Origin: Bacteroidota bacterium
GTDB taxonomy: Bacteria; Bacteroidota; Bacteroidia; Chitinophagales; Chitinophagaceae
NCBI GenBank assembly: GCA_016868455.1
Contig: VGGV01000019.1
Location: 1 to 43,860, forward strand
Direction of reading: 5' to 3'
DNA: 43,860 nucleotides
The notes beneath the pieces were generated by a model, which saw nothing but the letters and a program-made list of their open reading frames with translations, ran no database searches and was not told where the DNA came from. Of the stretch, positions 17,150 through 24,857 are shown piece by piece. A program made the translations under genes and the position numbers. Every line of letters starts with the position of its first letter. Position 1 is the stretch's first letter.

Positions 17150-18187
17150 CTAATCATACTTTTCAAGGAGGCGAAAATGTTTTTTGGCATTGCTTAAGTA
17201 TTTCCAGCCGCGCCTGAATGACCAGTAAGGAGTACCGTTTTTATGATTATACCGGCTGATCCTGTATAATGCTTTCCAGTGGTGAAGTATGACGCTGTAA
17301 GCCCGCCAGATGCTCATACCACAATCATAAATATGGTTCGGCTCAGCGCCGCATCCGTTAAACTCAAGTATAAGAAAGTTCTTTCCCTGCTTCAGGTCCT
17401 CAATGGATGTGGTTTTGATGTCGTACCGCCCGTAAAAGAATTTATCGGTATAATGACTCAGCTCATCAAAAACCCTGTGCAGCTTATCATCAATTTCCTT
17501 ATGCAGGTTGGTAAAGTGGGCGCCCCGGTTATGATTCCCTGCATAGGACAGATAAAAAATCTCCCCTTCGGGTATCACCCTGTCAAAACGATGACCGTGG
17601 CGGTGCTGCATTTCTTCCATCCGGAACCGGGCCCTGGGGTGAGCCAGCACCAGTTCTCTTAAGGTTGATTTGCTGTCACCTTTTACCTGCAGCAGCTCCT
17701 TGTGGATAAAACCGCTTACCACACCTTTTTGCTCCCAAGGGTAACGGTAATAAAATACACTGACTTCCACAGGCAATTCCACCAGGTCCTGCACAATATA
17801 TTCTACCGGTATTTTTTCATGGTACTTATGCAGCTGTTCTTCATTTTCAATTTTTCTGAAAAGTATCCCTTTCATTCCCACATCTGGCTTTACAATAAAA
17901 GGATATGTGAACCCCGCTTCTGTAACTTTTTTCAGCACTTCGTCAATAGGCCAGTTATGCATGATGTAAATGGTCGTTGGTACCATATGGCCGGGCAGCT
18001 GATCATACATTTCTTTCTTGCCTTCGCCCTCAAACCCCCCAAAGGTGATGGTGGGGTTGGATGAACTGAAATACCAGAATGACCGGCTTTGCAGGCAATA
18101 CCAGAGCCAAACCGGGCCAATAGGGAAATAAAGAACGTAGAAGTTCCATAGCTCCCACTTAAACAATTTTTGAAAAAGTTTTTTCAT
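17150..18187 (-). CDS. ATP-grasp domain protein, membrane-associated
   Basis: A 345-residue protein with a hydrophobic N-terminal segment (about residues 13-32, LWNFYVLYFPIGPVWLWYCL) followed by an ATP-grasp-like ligase fold: FIVKPDVGMKGILFRKIEN (nucleotide-binding lysine and glycine-rich loop), EYIVQDLVELPVEVSVFYYR, and the metal-binding FLILEFNGCGAEPNHIYD. Proteins of this kind in Bacteroidota are often labelled D-alanine--D-alanine ligase-like, but the real substrates are unknown. Starts at ATG 18187. It is followed on the same strand by the LysE exporter, so the pair could make and export a small amide or peptide; that is only a suggestion from context. Confidence 0.8.
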   Translation of the reverse strand: MKKLFQKLFKWELWNFYVLYFPIGPVWLWYCLQSRSFWYFSSSNPTITFGGFEGEGKKEMYDQLPGHMVPTTIYIMHNWPIDEVLKKVTEAGFTYPFIVKPDVGMKGILFRKIENEEQLHKYHEKIPVEYIVQDLVELPVEVSVFYYRYPWEQKGVVSGFIHKELLQVKGDSKSTLRELVLAHPRARFRMEEMQHRHGHRFDRVIPEGEIFYLSYAGNHNRGAHFTNLHKEIDDKLHRVFDELSHYTDKFFYGRYDIKTTSIEDLKQGKNFLILEFNGCGAEPNHIYDCGMSIWRAYSVILHHWKALYRISRYNHKNGTPYWSFRRGWKYLSNAKKHFRLLEKYD

Positions 18188-18289
18188 TTCAACGGCAACA
18201 AAATAAAGGAAAGAAAAGCAAATGAAGCATGAATTGTATTCCGGCCGGGTTATTGCACTTCATGGGCATGCAGGCTGAAAATTTTTATG

Positions 18290-18297
18290 TAGGTTTG
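18290..18297 (+). promoter_or_regulatory. possible Bacteroidota -7 box upstream of CCG-domain gene
   Basis: TAGGTTTG fits the TAnnTTTG -7 consensus of the Bacteroidota primary sigma factor and lies 16 bp before the ATG at 18314. No clear -33 TTTG box is seen, so this is weak. Confidence 0.3.
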
Positions 18298-18313
18298 AAA
18301 CAAATTCAGATGA

Positions 18314-19096
18314 ATGAAAGTACCGACCGCATCAGAGCTAATGGCCGAAGGAAAAAGTCCTGAAATTCTTTTCTGGGTGGGTTGTGCAGGCAGTTTCGAT
18401 CAGCGGGCGCAAAAAATAACAAAGGCATTTGTGACCATCCTGAACAAAGTGGGCATCAGTTATGCCATTCTTGGCAAGGAAGAAATGTGCACCGGTGATC
18501 CGGTGCGCCGTGCAGGTAATGAATTCATGTTCCAGATGATGGCTTATCAGAATATCCAGCTATTGAACAACTATGGTATTAAAAAAATTGTGACGACCTG
18601 CCCGCATTGTTTCAATACGCTGAAAAATGAATACCCCGAACTGGGCGGCAATTATGAAGTTATTCATCATACCACATTTCTTCAGCAGCTGATTGATGAT
18701 GGAAAGATAAAGATGAAAGAAGGAGGAAGTTTTAAAGGCAGGAAGATCACTTACCACGACAGCTGCTACCTGGGCCGTGCCAATGAAATTTATAAAGCTC
18801 CGCGAAAAGTGCTCGAGGCATTGGATGGTGAGCTGGTGGAAATGAAACGTTGCCGGAGCAACGGGCTGTGTTGCGGGGCCGGTGGGGCCCAGATGTTCAA
18901 AGAGGAAGAAAAAGGAACTAACCGTATCAATATTGACCGGGCTGATGAAGCCATAGCTACAGGCGCCAGTATCATAGCTTCTGCCTGTCCTTTTTGTAAT
19001 ACCATGATGACGGATGGCGTAAAACTGGCCGAAAAAGAAGAAACCCTGAAGGTACTGGATGTTGCAGAGCTGGTGGCAGCCAGCTTAGCCGACTGA
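18314..19096 (+). CDS. (Fe-S)-binding protein with CCG domains (HdrB-like)
   Basis: A 260-residue cytoplasmic Fe-S protein with two cysteine-rich CCG domains, as in heterodisulfide reductase subunit B and the GlpC/LutA family. Seen are C24 (VGCAGSFD), C59 (EMCTGDP), C96 and C99 (TTCPHCF), then HDSCYLGR (C151), C180 and C186-C187 (LCCGAGGAQMF) and ASACPFCNTMM near residue 235. It probably works with the membrane dicluster protein at 14274, passing electrons to or from a quinone or disulfide; these two genes and the protein at 19506 are usually neighbours in Bacteroidota. Its 3' end overlaps the convergent gene by 12 bp. Confidence 0.9.
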   Translation: MKVPTASELMAEGKSPEILFWVGCAGSFDQRAQKITKAFVTILNKVGISYAILGKEEMCTGDPVRRAGNEFMFQMMAYQNIQLLNNYGIKKIVTTCPHCFNTLKNEYPELGGNYEVIHHTTFLQQLIDDGKIKMKEGGSFKGRKITYHDSCYLGRANEIYKAPRKVLEALDGELVEMKRCRSNGLCCGAGGAQMFKEEEKGTNRINIDRADEAIATGASIIASACPFCNTMMTDGVKLAEKEETLKVLDVAELVAASLAD

Positions 19097-19453
19097 TTCA
19101 TTGTCCAATATCAACCTTTCCTGCACTTCAAAGGCCTCCCTTAATTTCCCTTTTGGAATCGGGACATTTATTCCCCTGACTCTGTTTCCCTGTTCATAAC
19201 TGATTTCAAGGATATGGATGCAGCCGGCTTCCCGGATATGAATTTCCCTGAACCGGCAGCTCCTGTTTTGAAATGATTCAGGCTCCCCGTTGACCCATAC
19301 CCTGTCCACCGCTATTCTAACCTCGGGCGCCTGTTTTTCCCGCAGTGTACATAACCGGTGAAAAACAAAATACAAAAGGCCTTTCTTTCTCGATTTCCAG
19401 TACTGAAAATGCCTCCATCCTTCTTTTGTGTAGTTCCAGCAGGTAAGATGCAT
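19085..19453 (-). CDS. conserved hypothetical protein
   Basis: A 122-residue protein starting MHLTCWNYTKEGWRHFQYWK, rich in Arg and aromatic residues (FVFHRLCTLREKQ, FREIHIREAGCIHILEISYE) with a final PIPKGKLREAFEVQERLI helix. I do not recognise the family. An earlier ATG at 19507 would overlap the divergent gene starting at 19506, so 19453 is preferred. It converges on the CCG-domain gene with a 12-bp overlap at the 3' ends. Coherent amphipathic strands and helices, not a shadow of another frame, argue for a real gene. Confidence 0.68.
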   Translation of the reverse strand: MHLTCWNYTKEGWRHFQYWKSRKKGLLYFVFHRLCTLREKQAPEVRIAVDRVWVNGEPESFQNRSCRFREIHIREAGCIHILEISYEQGNRVRGINVPIPKGKLREAFEVQERLILDNESVG

Positions 19454-19505
19454 AGCTTTATTTATGGGTAAAAAATTAGTTGGAATTTGGTTGTAATTTA
19501 GCGGC

Positions 19506-20024
19506 ATGAACCTGGAATATAAATACCTGCTGGACGGTAATTTTGACCCGGAATCAAAAGTGTGGGTCTACCAGTCTGGCCGTACATTTTCAATGGCTGA
19601 GGCGCTGGAAATTGAAGAGATGCTGAAAAACTTTACTGCCAAATGGCTGAGTCATGGTGTTCCTGTAAAAGGTGCCGGGTATTTATTCTTTGGCCAGTTT
19701 TTGATATTGATGGCAGATGAAACGGCGGCAGGTGTCAGCGGGTGCAGTACAGACAGTTCTGTAAGGCTGATAAAAGATACCGAACAGCGGTTTCAGGTGA
19801 ACATGTTTGACCGAACTTCGCTGGCTTTTGTTGTTAAGGATAAAATACAATTATTGTCCCTCTCTCAGTTGCAATATGCACTTGATAACGGGTTTATTGA
19901 TGCTGAAACTTTATACTTTAATAACCTGGTACAAACAAAGGCAGAGTTGGAGACGGAATGGATCATTCCGGTAAAAGACAGCTGGCTGGCAAAGAAAATT
20001 TCTTTTACAAAACAAGTTTCCTAA
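19506..20024 (+). CDS. conserved protein of the type labelled ABC transporter ATPase in Bacteroidota
   Basis: A 172-residue cytoplasmic protein with the conserved VWVYQSGRTFSMAEALEIEE, LKNFTAKWLSHGVPVKGAGY and SGCSTDSSVRLIKDTEQ blocks. Bacteroidota homologues are commonly deposited as ABC transporter ATPase although no Walker A or B motif is present here either, so that label is not supported. It usually follows the two Fe-S proteins, as it nearly does here, which suggests a link with that redox module. The Cys in SGCS is conserved and may be functional. The start ATG is certain from spacing to the divergent gene. Confidence 0.78.
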   Translation: MNLEYKYLLDGNFDPESKVWVYQSGRTFSMAEALEIEEMLKNFTAKWLSHGVPVKGAGYLFFGQFLILMADETAAGVSGCSTDSSVRLIKDTEQRFQVNMFDRTSLAFVVKDKIQLLSLSQLQYALDNGFIDAETLYFNNLVQTKAELETEWIIPVKDSWLAKKISFTKQVS

Positions 20025-20039
20025 CTTAGGAATCCCTAA

Positions 20040-20077
20040 GCGGCAGTAGCTCAGTTGGTAGTCCGCCGGTTGGCGGA
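20040..20077 (+). pseudogene. truncated tRNA-Gly copy ending in a GC-rich hairpin
   Basis: Bases 20040-20061 are identical to the first 22 bases of the intact tRNA-Gly at 20121 (acceptor strand and D-arm up to GGTAG). The match then breaks into the hairpin TCCGCC-GGTT-GGCGGA (20062-20077), followed by TCCCATGCTG, which weakly recalls the anticodon region (TTCCCAAGCT). No acceptor 3' strand follows. It looks like a tandem tRNA copy damaged by insertion or replacement with a palindromic element. Confidence 0.6.
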
Positions 20078-20120
20078 TCCCATGCTGTAAACAGGGAGTT
20101 ATTGAAATAGAAAGATATTA

Positions 20121-20193
20121 GCGGCAGTAGCTCAGTTGGTAGAGCATTAGCTTCCCAAGCTAAGGGCCGAGGGTTCGATTCCCTTTTGCCGCT
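20121..20193 (+). tRNA. tRNA-Gly (anticodon CCC)
   Basis: A 73-base cloverleaf is complete: acceptor GCGGCAG pairing with TTGCCGC (one G-T pair), D-stem GCTC/GAGC, anticodon stem TTAGC/GCTAA with loop TTCCCAA giving anticodon CCC for GGG codons, a five-base variable loop, and T-stem GAGGG/CCCTT around TTCGATT. The 3' CCA is not encoded, usual in this phylum. The stop codon of the outer-membrane protein on the other strand begins at its discriminator base. A truncated copy lies 60 bp upstream. Confidence 0.95.
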
Positions 20194-22103
20194 CACTTTT
20201 TAAGCACTTGCTTCTTCGCCGTCTTTGTAAAATTATACGCCACACTCAGCCGGTAATTCCGGGTTTGCGTGGCGTTGAAACTTTCCAAATTAAAATTGGG
20301 AGCATAAGTAAAACTCCGGGTTTGCTGTTGCACAAACGGGTCAATGGCATTGACCGTGATTACCAGTTTTTTTGCAAAGAATTTACGCTGCACACCGATG
20401 TTCATACTCGTTGTCCAGCGGGCAAAGCCTTGCGGGTTGGCAAAGCGGTTCAGGTTAAAGCTGCTGGTGATATTCCACAAATCGGTTGGGGTAAAACTGT
20501 AATTCAGGTTAAAGGTAAAAGATCCGCCGTCGCGAAACCGGCGGACGGTTTTGTCAAATTCGCCGTACACATTGTAAATAAAACTGGCGCTGAGATTAAC
20601 CTTCAGCTTTTGGGATAGCGTTACCCCGTTCCAGGTGCTGATCTCATATTCTTTCCTGCCGCTGATATTCTCCCAGGTAATCTGTGTTTTCTCACCGGGT
20701 ATCAATGTGCGTACCTGGCTGAAAACATCTTCCACGATATTGTATCCAATACCGAGGTTGACATAATATTTTGTTTTTGTACGGCCTGCCACGAAATCAA
20801 AATTATGAGCGGTTGATGCTTCTAATTTCTCGTTGCCAAACCGGATATTATAGGGATTGGAAAAATCAATGGCAGGGTTCAGTTCATTGATGCCCGGGCG
20901 GCGGATGCTGCGGCGGTAAGCCAATGTGAGGTTTAGCTTTTCCTTCCATGTTTTGTTGATATTGGCAAAGGGCAGCAGGGTCCAGTAATGATTCTTCACC
21001 TCCCCGCTTTCTTTCAGCAGTTCAAACCCTATATCCGTTTTTTCAGCTGATGTACCGGCTGTAAAGCTGAAATTTTCGCCCAGTAACTGTTTAACAGAGG
21101 CCCTTATATTAGTAACAGTCTGGTGAAACCAGAAATCATTGCTCAGCAGGTCAAGCGGCACCATGATGCCCTCCGGTTTCTTTTTATAACTGGCGTCCAC
21201 CACTACATGGTTATTGGACCGATTGTAGGCGGTTCCGAAAGAAAGAAACGTTTTCTTATTATCCCGCATCTTATCATAATTCACCCGCAGGTGATGGCCG
21301 TTAACCTTTGTATTGTTCAGCTGCTGCTGGGCGCTGTCCGTTCCGCTGAAAGTGTAATCAGGATTGAAATATTGCTGGTAAAAATCCCGGTCGCTTCTGT
21401 TAAGTGAGAAGTTGTAACCGGCAATGATCTTCAGTGTCTCCCCCGGTTTGCCCTTCCATGTGTAAGTAAAATTCATACCGGGACTGTAATGATCCCCTTC
21501 ATTCTGAACGTCCCTTCTGCTGAGTTTCCACAAATCATTAAAGCGGTTGAAATTTCTGAATTCAGTGCTGTTGAAGTTATCATAGCTGTTCTGGTTATAG
21601 TTGAAAACAAAATTCAGCTGGTTATTCTTATTGATGTCATAATCCATATTCACCCGCAGATTGGGCCGCCAGTTTTTATTGGTAAAGTGGTTTGTGGTGT
21701 TAAAGAAATTGGATGAGTCGGTGTAAATATTATTTCGTATTGAATAACCATTGCCCACAAGGCGGTTGAAACCTGCTCCGGCATTAATACTAACTGCAAA
21801 CCCCTGTTTCCGGTAACTGAAATTCCCGTGAATGCTCCCTTCTCTCCTTGTGCCGGCTGATACATTGATGCGGCCGCTCTTTCCCACTTTGCCTTTTTGG
21901 GTAACAATATTTATAACGCCGCCCTGTTCATTGGCATATTGCGGCGGCGGGTTGGTCATTACTTCAATCTTTTCAATAGAACTTCCTGGTAAAGATTCCA
22001 GCAGATCCTGCAGTTGCTGCAGGTTCAGTTCAACCGGCTTGTCGTCAATAAGAATTTTAGGCTGCACAAGGTGAAACTCCGCACAAAAAAACAAGACGAT
22101 CAA
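20193..22103 (-). pseudogene. outer-membrane beta-barrel receptor, 5'-truncated
   Basis: The frame encodes the C-terminal ~625 residues of a TonB-dependent-receptor-like protein with an OMP_b-brl_3 type barrel. It enters in the middle of the plug domain (QPKILIDDKPVELNLQQLQD, SIEKIEVMTNPPPQYANEQGG, VINIVTQKGK) and continues through barrel strands to the end (YRLSVAYNFT). Signal peptide, CarboxypepD_reg domain and the first half of the plug, around 150-250 residues, are missing, and no good start codon exists (the first is TTG at 22103). The break lies about 30-50 bp from the first REP-like repeat of the RAYT cluster, so truncation during repeat or transposase activity is likely. Without a signal sequence it cannot reach the outer membrane. 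Confidence 0.8.
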
Positions 22104-22131
22104 CCAGACGAGATTAAATAGTATGATTTAA

Positions 22132-22233
22132 GTTTATTGAACCCAGTTGGGGTTCAGTTTGTTCATTCACTATCTTCCCTGCCCCGCATTCGGCGGGACG
22201 GGGTTATTAATATTGAATCCCTCCGGGATTCAG
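22132..22233. repeat. REP-like composite (three hairpins), left copy near RAYT 1
   Basis: Hairpin ACCC-AGTTG-GGGT after TTTATTGA, then a CCCCGC-centred hairpin (22182-22203), then TTATTAATATT and TCCCTCCGGGA. The same order recurs at 22861-22956 in direct orientation, with the same TTATTAATATT linker. Confidence 0.8.
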
Positions 22234-22310
22234 CAGAAAATCAGATGAGGTCACTTCTATGTATCTCACCAGCCTGTGGTTAACATATTTATTTTGTTGA
22301 GGAAACCAGC

Positions 22311-22403
22311 TAAGCCCGAAGGGCTTAAATTTGAATAACTCCGGGTGAAACCCGGAGAGAAAGATACAACCCGGACAAAACAACCCCGAAGGGGTTGAAT
22401 AAA
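22311..22403. repeat. REP-like composite (three hairpins) directly upstream of RAYT 1
   Basis: TAAGCCC-GAA-GGGCTTA (22311-22327), CTCCGGGT-GAA-ACCCGGAG (22339-22357) and AACCCC-GAA-GGGGTT (22382-22396). Loop-to-loop distances are 29 and 41 bp, against 29 and 42 bp in the RAYT-free element at 43238. The last hairpin plus GAATAAA is an inverted copy (21 of 22) of the one just after the RAYT gene. Bases 22234-22310 hold nothing I can name. Confidence 0.8.
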
Positions 22404-22412
22404 TTAGCCACT

Positions 22413-22859
22413 ATGCGTACCTATACACAAATTCTTTATCAGATTGTCTTTAGCACAAAGCACAGGGAACAAGTACTGCAAAAAGAAAACAGGTCAGGGC
22501 TTTTTAAATATATCGGGGGCATTTTAAATAAAAGCAACTGCCATCTGTACCGTATGAATGGCGTAGAAGACCATCTGCATATCCTGACACATCTCCATCC
22601 CTCAATAGCGCTGGCTGATTTGATAAAGAATATTAAAATAGCAAGCTCAGGTTTTATAAAAGATAATGGACTCTTTAAAGGCTTTACCGGCTGGCAGGAT
22701 GGTTATGGCGCATTTGCTTATGCAATCTCAGAAAAATCAAGATTGATTGAGTATGTGAAAAACCAGGAAGAACATCATAAAACAATTTCATTTCGTGATG
22801 AATACATTGAGTTACTAAAGGAACATGAGATTGAGTTTGATGAAAAGCATCTGCTCTGA
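22413..22859 (+). CDS. REP-associated tyrosine transposase (RAYT 1)
   Basis: A 148-residue Y1/HUH single-strand nuclease of the IS200/IS605-like superfamily. The metal motif is HLH at residues 54-56 (VEDHLHIL), and the likely nucleophile is Tyr114 in LIEYVKNQEEHH, the RAYT-type context. FTGWQDGYGAFAYA is also typical. Such proteins nick single-stranded REP hairpins and are usually domesticated, not classical insertion sequences. ATG at 22413 is preferred over an upstream in-frame codon at 22395 that would lie inside the hairpin flank. The gene is bracketed by inverted hairpin repeats (22382-22403 and 22861-22882). Confidence 0.92.
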   Translation: MRTYTQILYQIVFSTKHREQVLQKENRSGLFKYIGGILNKSNCHLYRMNGVEDHLHILTHLHPSIALADLIKNIKIASSGFIKDNGLFKGFTGWQDGYGAFAYAISEKSRLIEYVKNQEEHHKTISFRDEYIELLKEHEIEFDEKHLL

Positions 22860-22860
22860 A

Positions 22861-22956
22861 TTTATTGAACCCCTTCGGGGTTCTGTTCACTATTGTTGCT
22901 TTTTCCCCCGCATTATATGCGGGGTTATTAATATTTAATCCCTTCGGGATTCTTAA
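22861..22956. repeat. REP-like composite (three hairpins) directly downstream of RAYT 1
   Basis: AACCCC-TTC-GGGGTT hairpin starting 9 bp after the RAYT stop, then CCCCGCAT-TAT-ATGCGGGG (22906-22924), TTATTAATATT and TCCCTTCGGGA. It is a direct repeat of 22132-22233, and its first hairpin is an inverted copy of the one upstream of RAYT 1. Confidence 0.8.
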
Positions 22957-22980
22957 GAATCAAACGAATGAGTTTTTGTA

Positions 22981-23215
22981 CTGTCGCTGACGAGCCGCCC
23001 CGCCGCTATCAATGGCAGGAGTTTACGATGCTAGTGCATCTCCAACCAGATGAGCTTTGCACTATTGCCCAAAGGCTGCCCGACAGAAGCGGATACCCCC
23101 AACGCTGTGGTCGGGGTCTGTGACCCGGCTGCGGAGGAAGTAGTAGTCCCGCTTTTCAGCGGGATAAACTCCTGGCGGGAACTTCAGCTCATCGGACCCG
23201 ATAGCTATCGGGTTA
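22981..23215. repeat. structured non-coding stretch with crossing inverted repeats
   Basis: No convincing gene lies between 22860 and 23335. Beyond the REP composite this stretch holds hairpins GGGTC-TGT-GACCC (23114-23126) and TCCCGCT-TTTC-AGCGGGA (23147-23164), two longer-range pairs (CAGGAGTTTA 23016-23025 with TAAACTCCTG 23165-23174; GATGAGCT 23049-23056 with AGCTCATC 23186-23193) that cross each other, and it ends in an 18-bp palindrome. It may be a composite repeat or a structured RNA. Confidence 0.45.
23196..23213. repeat. 18-bp palindrome, copy 2 of 4 (intergenic)
   Basis: ACCCGATAGCTATCGGGT, perfect palindrome at the end of the structured intergenic stretch upstream of miaB. Confidence 0.85.
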
Positions 23216-23310
23216 CTAAAGATCACAGCCCCAATCACTAATTCACAAATAACCAATCAACCAATTATCCAAACTCCCTGCCATCCTGTCACAAATCCGG
23301 GTTTATGCAG

Positions 23311-23318
23311 TATATTTG
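23311..23318 (+). promoter_or_regulatory. possible -7 box of miaB
   Basis: TATATTTG fits the Bacteroidota -7 consensus TAnnTTTG and lies 17 bp before the ATG of miaB. No good -33 box is visible, so confidence is limited. Confidence 0.38.
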
Positions 23319-23335
23319 CAGTCCATTCCCCCTTT

Positions 23336-24772
23336 ATGATTGACTTGATGACAGATAGAACCCATGATGAAGCAAAGCAGGGTGAAGCCTATGCTCCATT
23401 TAATGGCGACCCGAATCAATACCGGAAACGGTTTTACATAGAAAGCTATGGCTGCCAGATGAATTTTTCGGACAGCGAGATCGTGGCTTCCATATTAAAT
23501 AAAGAAGGTTTTGGCGCCACCCGCCATGCGGAGGAGGCTGATCTTATTTTCATCAACACCTGTTCAATAAGAGAAAAGGCCGAACAAACCGTTCGTAAAC
23601 GGCTGACAGAATTCCGCAAACTGAAAGAAGAAAAGAAAGGTATGCTGGTGGGTGTGCTGGGATGCATGGCGGAAAGATTGAAATCAAAATTTCTGGAAGA
23701 AGAAAAACTGGTGGATATCGTTGTGGGCCCGGATGCGTATCGCTCATTGCCTACGTTGGTTGATGAAGCTGAAGGTGGACAAAAAGCAGTGAATGTTTTG
23801 CTGAGCAGGGATGAAACCTATGCGGATATTTCGCCGGTGCGATTGGATAGTAATGGCGTAAGCGCCTTTGTAAGCATTATGCGGGGATGCAATAATATGT
23901 GTTCCTTCTGCGTGGTGCCGTTTACAAGGGGAAGGGAAAGAAGCCGTGATGCAGAAAGCATCATCAATGAATGTAAAGATTTATTTGAGAGAGGATATAG
24001 TGAAGTGACGCTGCTGGGGCAGAATGTGGATAGTTACAGCCTCCCCCTACCCCCCTCCCAAGGAAGGGGAACTGAGCAGTTCTTCACTTTTGCGATGCTG
24101 CTTGAAAAAATTGCTCAGATTGCTCCGGAACTAAGAGTCCGTTTTTCCACTTCGCATCCAAAAGATATTACTGATGATGTGCTGCACACGATGGCGAAGT
24201 ATGAGAACATCTGCAAATACATCCACCTGCCGGTGCAGAGCGGTTCGACAAAAATACTCCAACTGATGAACAGAACATATACACGGGAATGGTACATGGC
24301 GAAAGTGGACAGGATAAGGAAGATAATGCCCGACTGCGGTATCAGTTCAGATATCATTGCCGGTTTTTGTACTGAAGATGAACAAGACCACCAGGATACA
24401 CTCAGCATTATGGAATACAGCCGCTATGATATGAGTTACATGTTCGTTTACAGTGAACGACCCGGTACCCTTGCTGAAAGAAGGTTTAAAGACGATGTAC
24501 CCGAAGAAGTTAAAAAGAGAAGACTGGTTGAAATAGTGGAGCTGCAAAATCGTCTCTCTTTAGAAAGCAACAGGAAAGATATAGGCAAAACATTTAAAAT
24601 ACTGATAGAGGGTGACAGTAAGAGAAGTGATAAGGACTGGATGGGAAGAAATTCGCAGAATAAAGTGGTGGTGTTTGCGAAGGAAGACTATCAATTGAAG
24701 AAAGGTGATTATGTGAATGTAAAGGTGGAGGATTGTACGCAGGCGACCTTGTTGGGAAAAATTATTAATTAA
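23336..24772 (+). CDS. miaB: tRNA-2-methylthio-N6-dimethylallyladenosine synthase MiaB
   Basis: Predicted 478-residue radical-SAM methylthiotransferase that converts i6A37 to ms2i6A37 in tRNAs reading UNN codons. The N-terminal UPF0004 domain has its three cluster cysteines C40 (SYGCQMN), C76 (INTCSIRE) and C110 (LGCMAER); the radical-SAM motif is C185-C189-C192 (CNNMCSFC), and a C-terminal TRAM domain follows (about 412-476). Residues 235-247 ([13 protein letters not shown]) lie between the conserved LLGQNVDSY and the helix FAMLLEKIA; they are encoded by a C-rich repeat (24040-24070) inserted in frame. This loop tolerates length variation, so the enzyme is probably active. ATG at 23336; 23348 is an alternative. 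Confidence 0.95.
   Translation: MIDLMTDRTHDEAKQGEAYAPFNGDPNQYRKRFYIESYGCQMNFSDSEIVASILNKEGFGATRHAEEADLIFINTCSIREKAEQTVRKRLTEFRKLKEEKKGMLVGVLGCMAERLKSKFLEEEKLVDIVVGPDAYRSLPTLVDEAEGGQKAVNVLLSRDETYADISPVRLDSNGVSAFVSIMRGCNNMCSFCVVPFTRGRERSRDAESIINECKDLFERGYSEVTLLGQNVDSYSLPLPPSQGRGTEQFFTFAMLLEKIAQIAPELRVRFSTSHPKDITDDVLHTMAKYENICKYIHLPVQSGSTKILQLMNRTYTREWYMAKVDRIRKIMPDCGISSDIIAGFCTEDEQDHQDTLSIMEYSRYDMSYMFVYSERPGTLAERRFKDDVPEEVKKRRLVEIVELQNRLSLESNRKDIGKTFKILIEGDSKRSDKDWMGRNSQNKVVVFAKEDYQLKKGDYVNVKVEDCTQATLLGKIIN
24040..24070 (+). repeat. C-rich palindromic element inserted in frame in miaB
   Basis: CCTCCCCCTACCCCCCTCCC followed by AAGGAAGGGGA. It shares the plan C-run, TA, C-run, short loop, G-run with elements at 33778, 33853, 42215 (inverted) and 43168. 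It encodes [11 protein letters not shown]-type residues in MiaB. Confidence 0.6.
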
Positions 24773-24782
24773 GAAAAATGCC

Positions 24783-24800
24783 ACCCGATAGCTATCGGGT
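24783..24800. repeat. 18-bp palindrome, copy 3 of 4 (intergenic)
   Basis: ACCCGATAGCTATCGGGT lies 11 bp after the miaB stop and 58 bp before the sigma-54 activator gene. It lacks a following T-run, so a terminator role is not supported. Confidence 0.85.
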
Positions 24801-24857
24801 GAAACACAGAGGCACTGAATTAAACTCTGTGTTTCAGTGCTTCAGTGGCTTACGACT

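Noticed and set aside
20040-20193. Repeat of the tRNA 5' end considered as prophage attachment sites
   Set aside because: Phage sites usually duplicate the 3' end of the tRNA and would enclose an integrase; only 60 bp separate the copies here.
22311-22403. Hairpin series considered as a CRISPR array
   Set aside because: Stems differ in sequence, there are no identical direct repeats with unique spacers, and no cas genes are present.
23050-23241. Small open frame between RAYT 1 and miaB
   Set aside because: It runs through hairpins and the 18-bp palindrome; the translation has no domain pattern.
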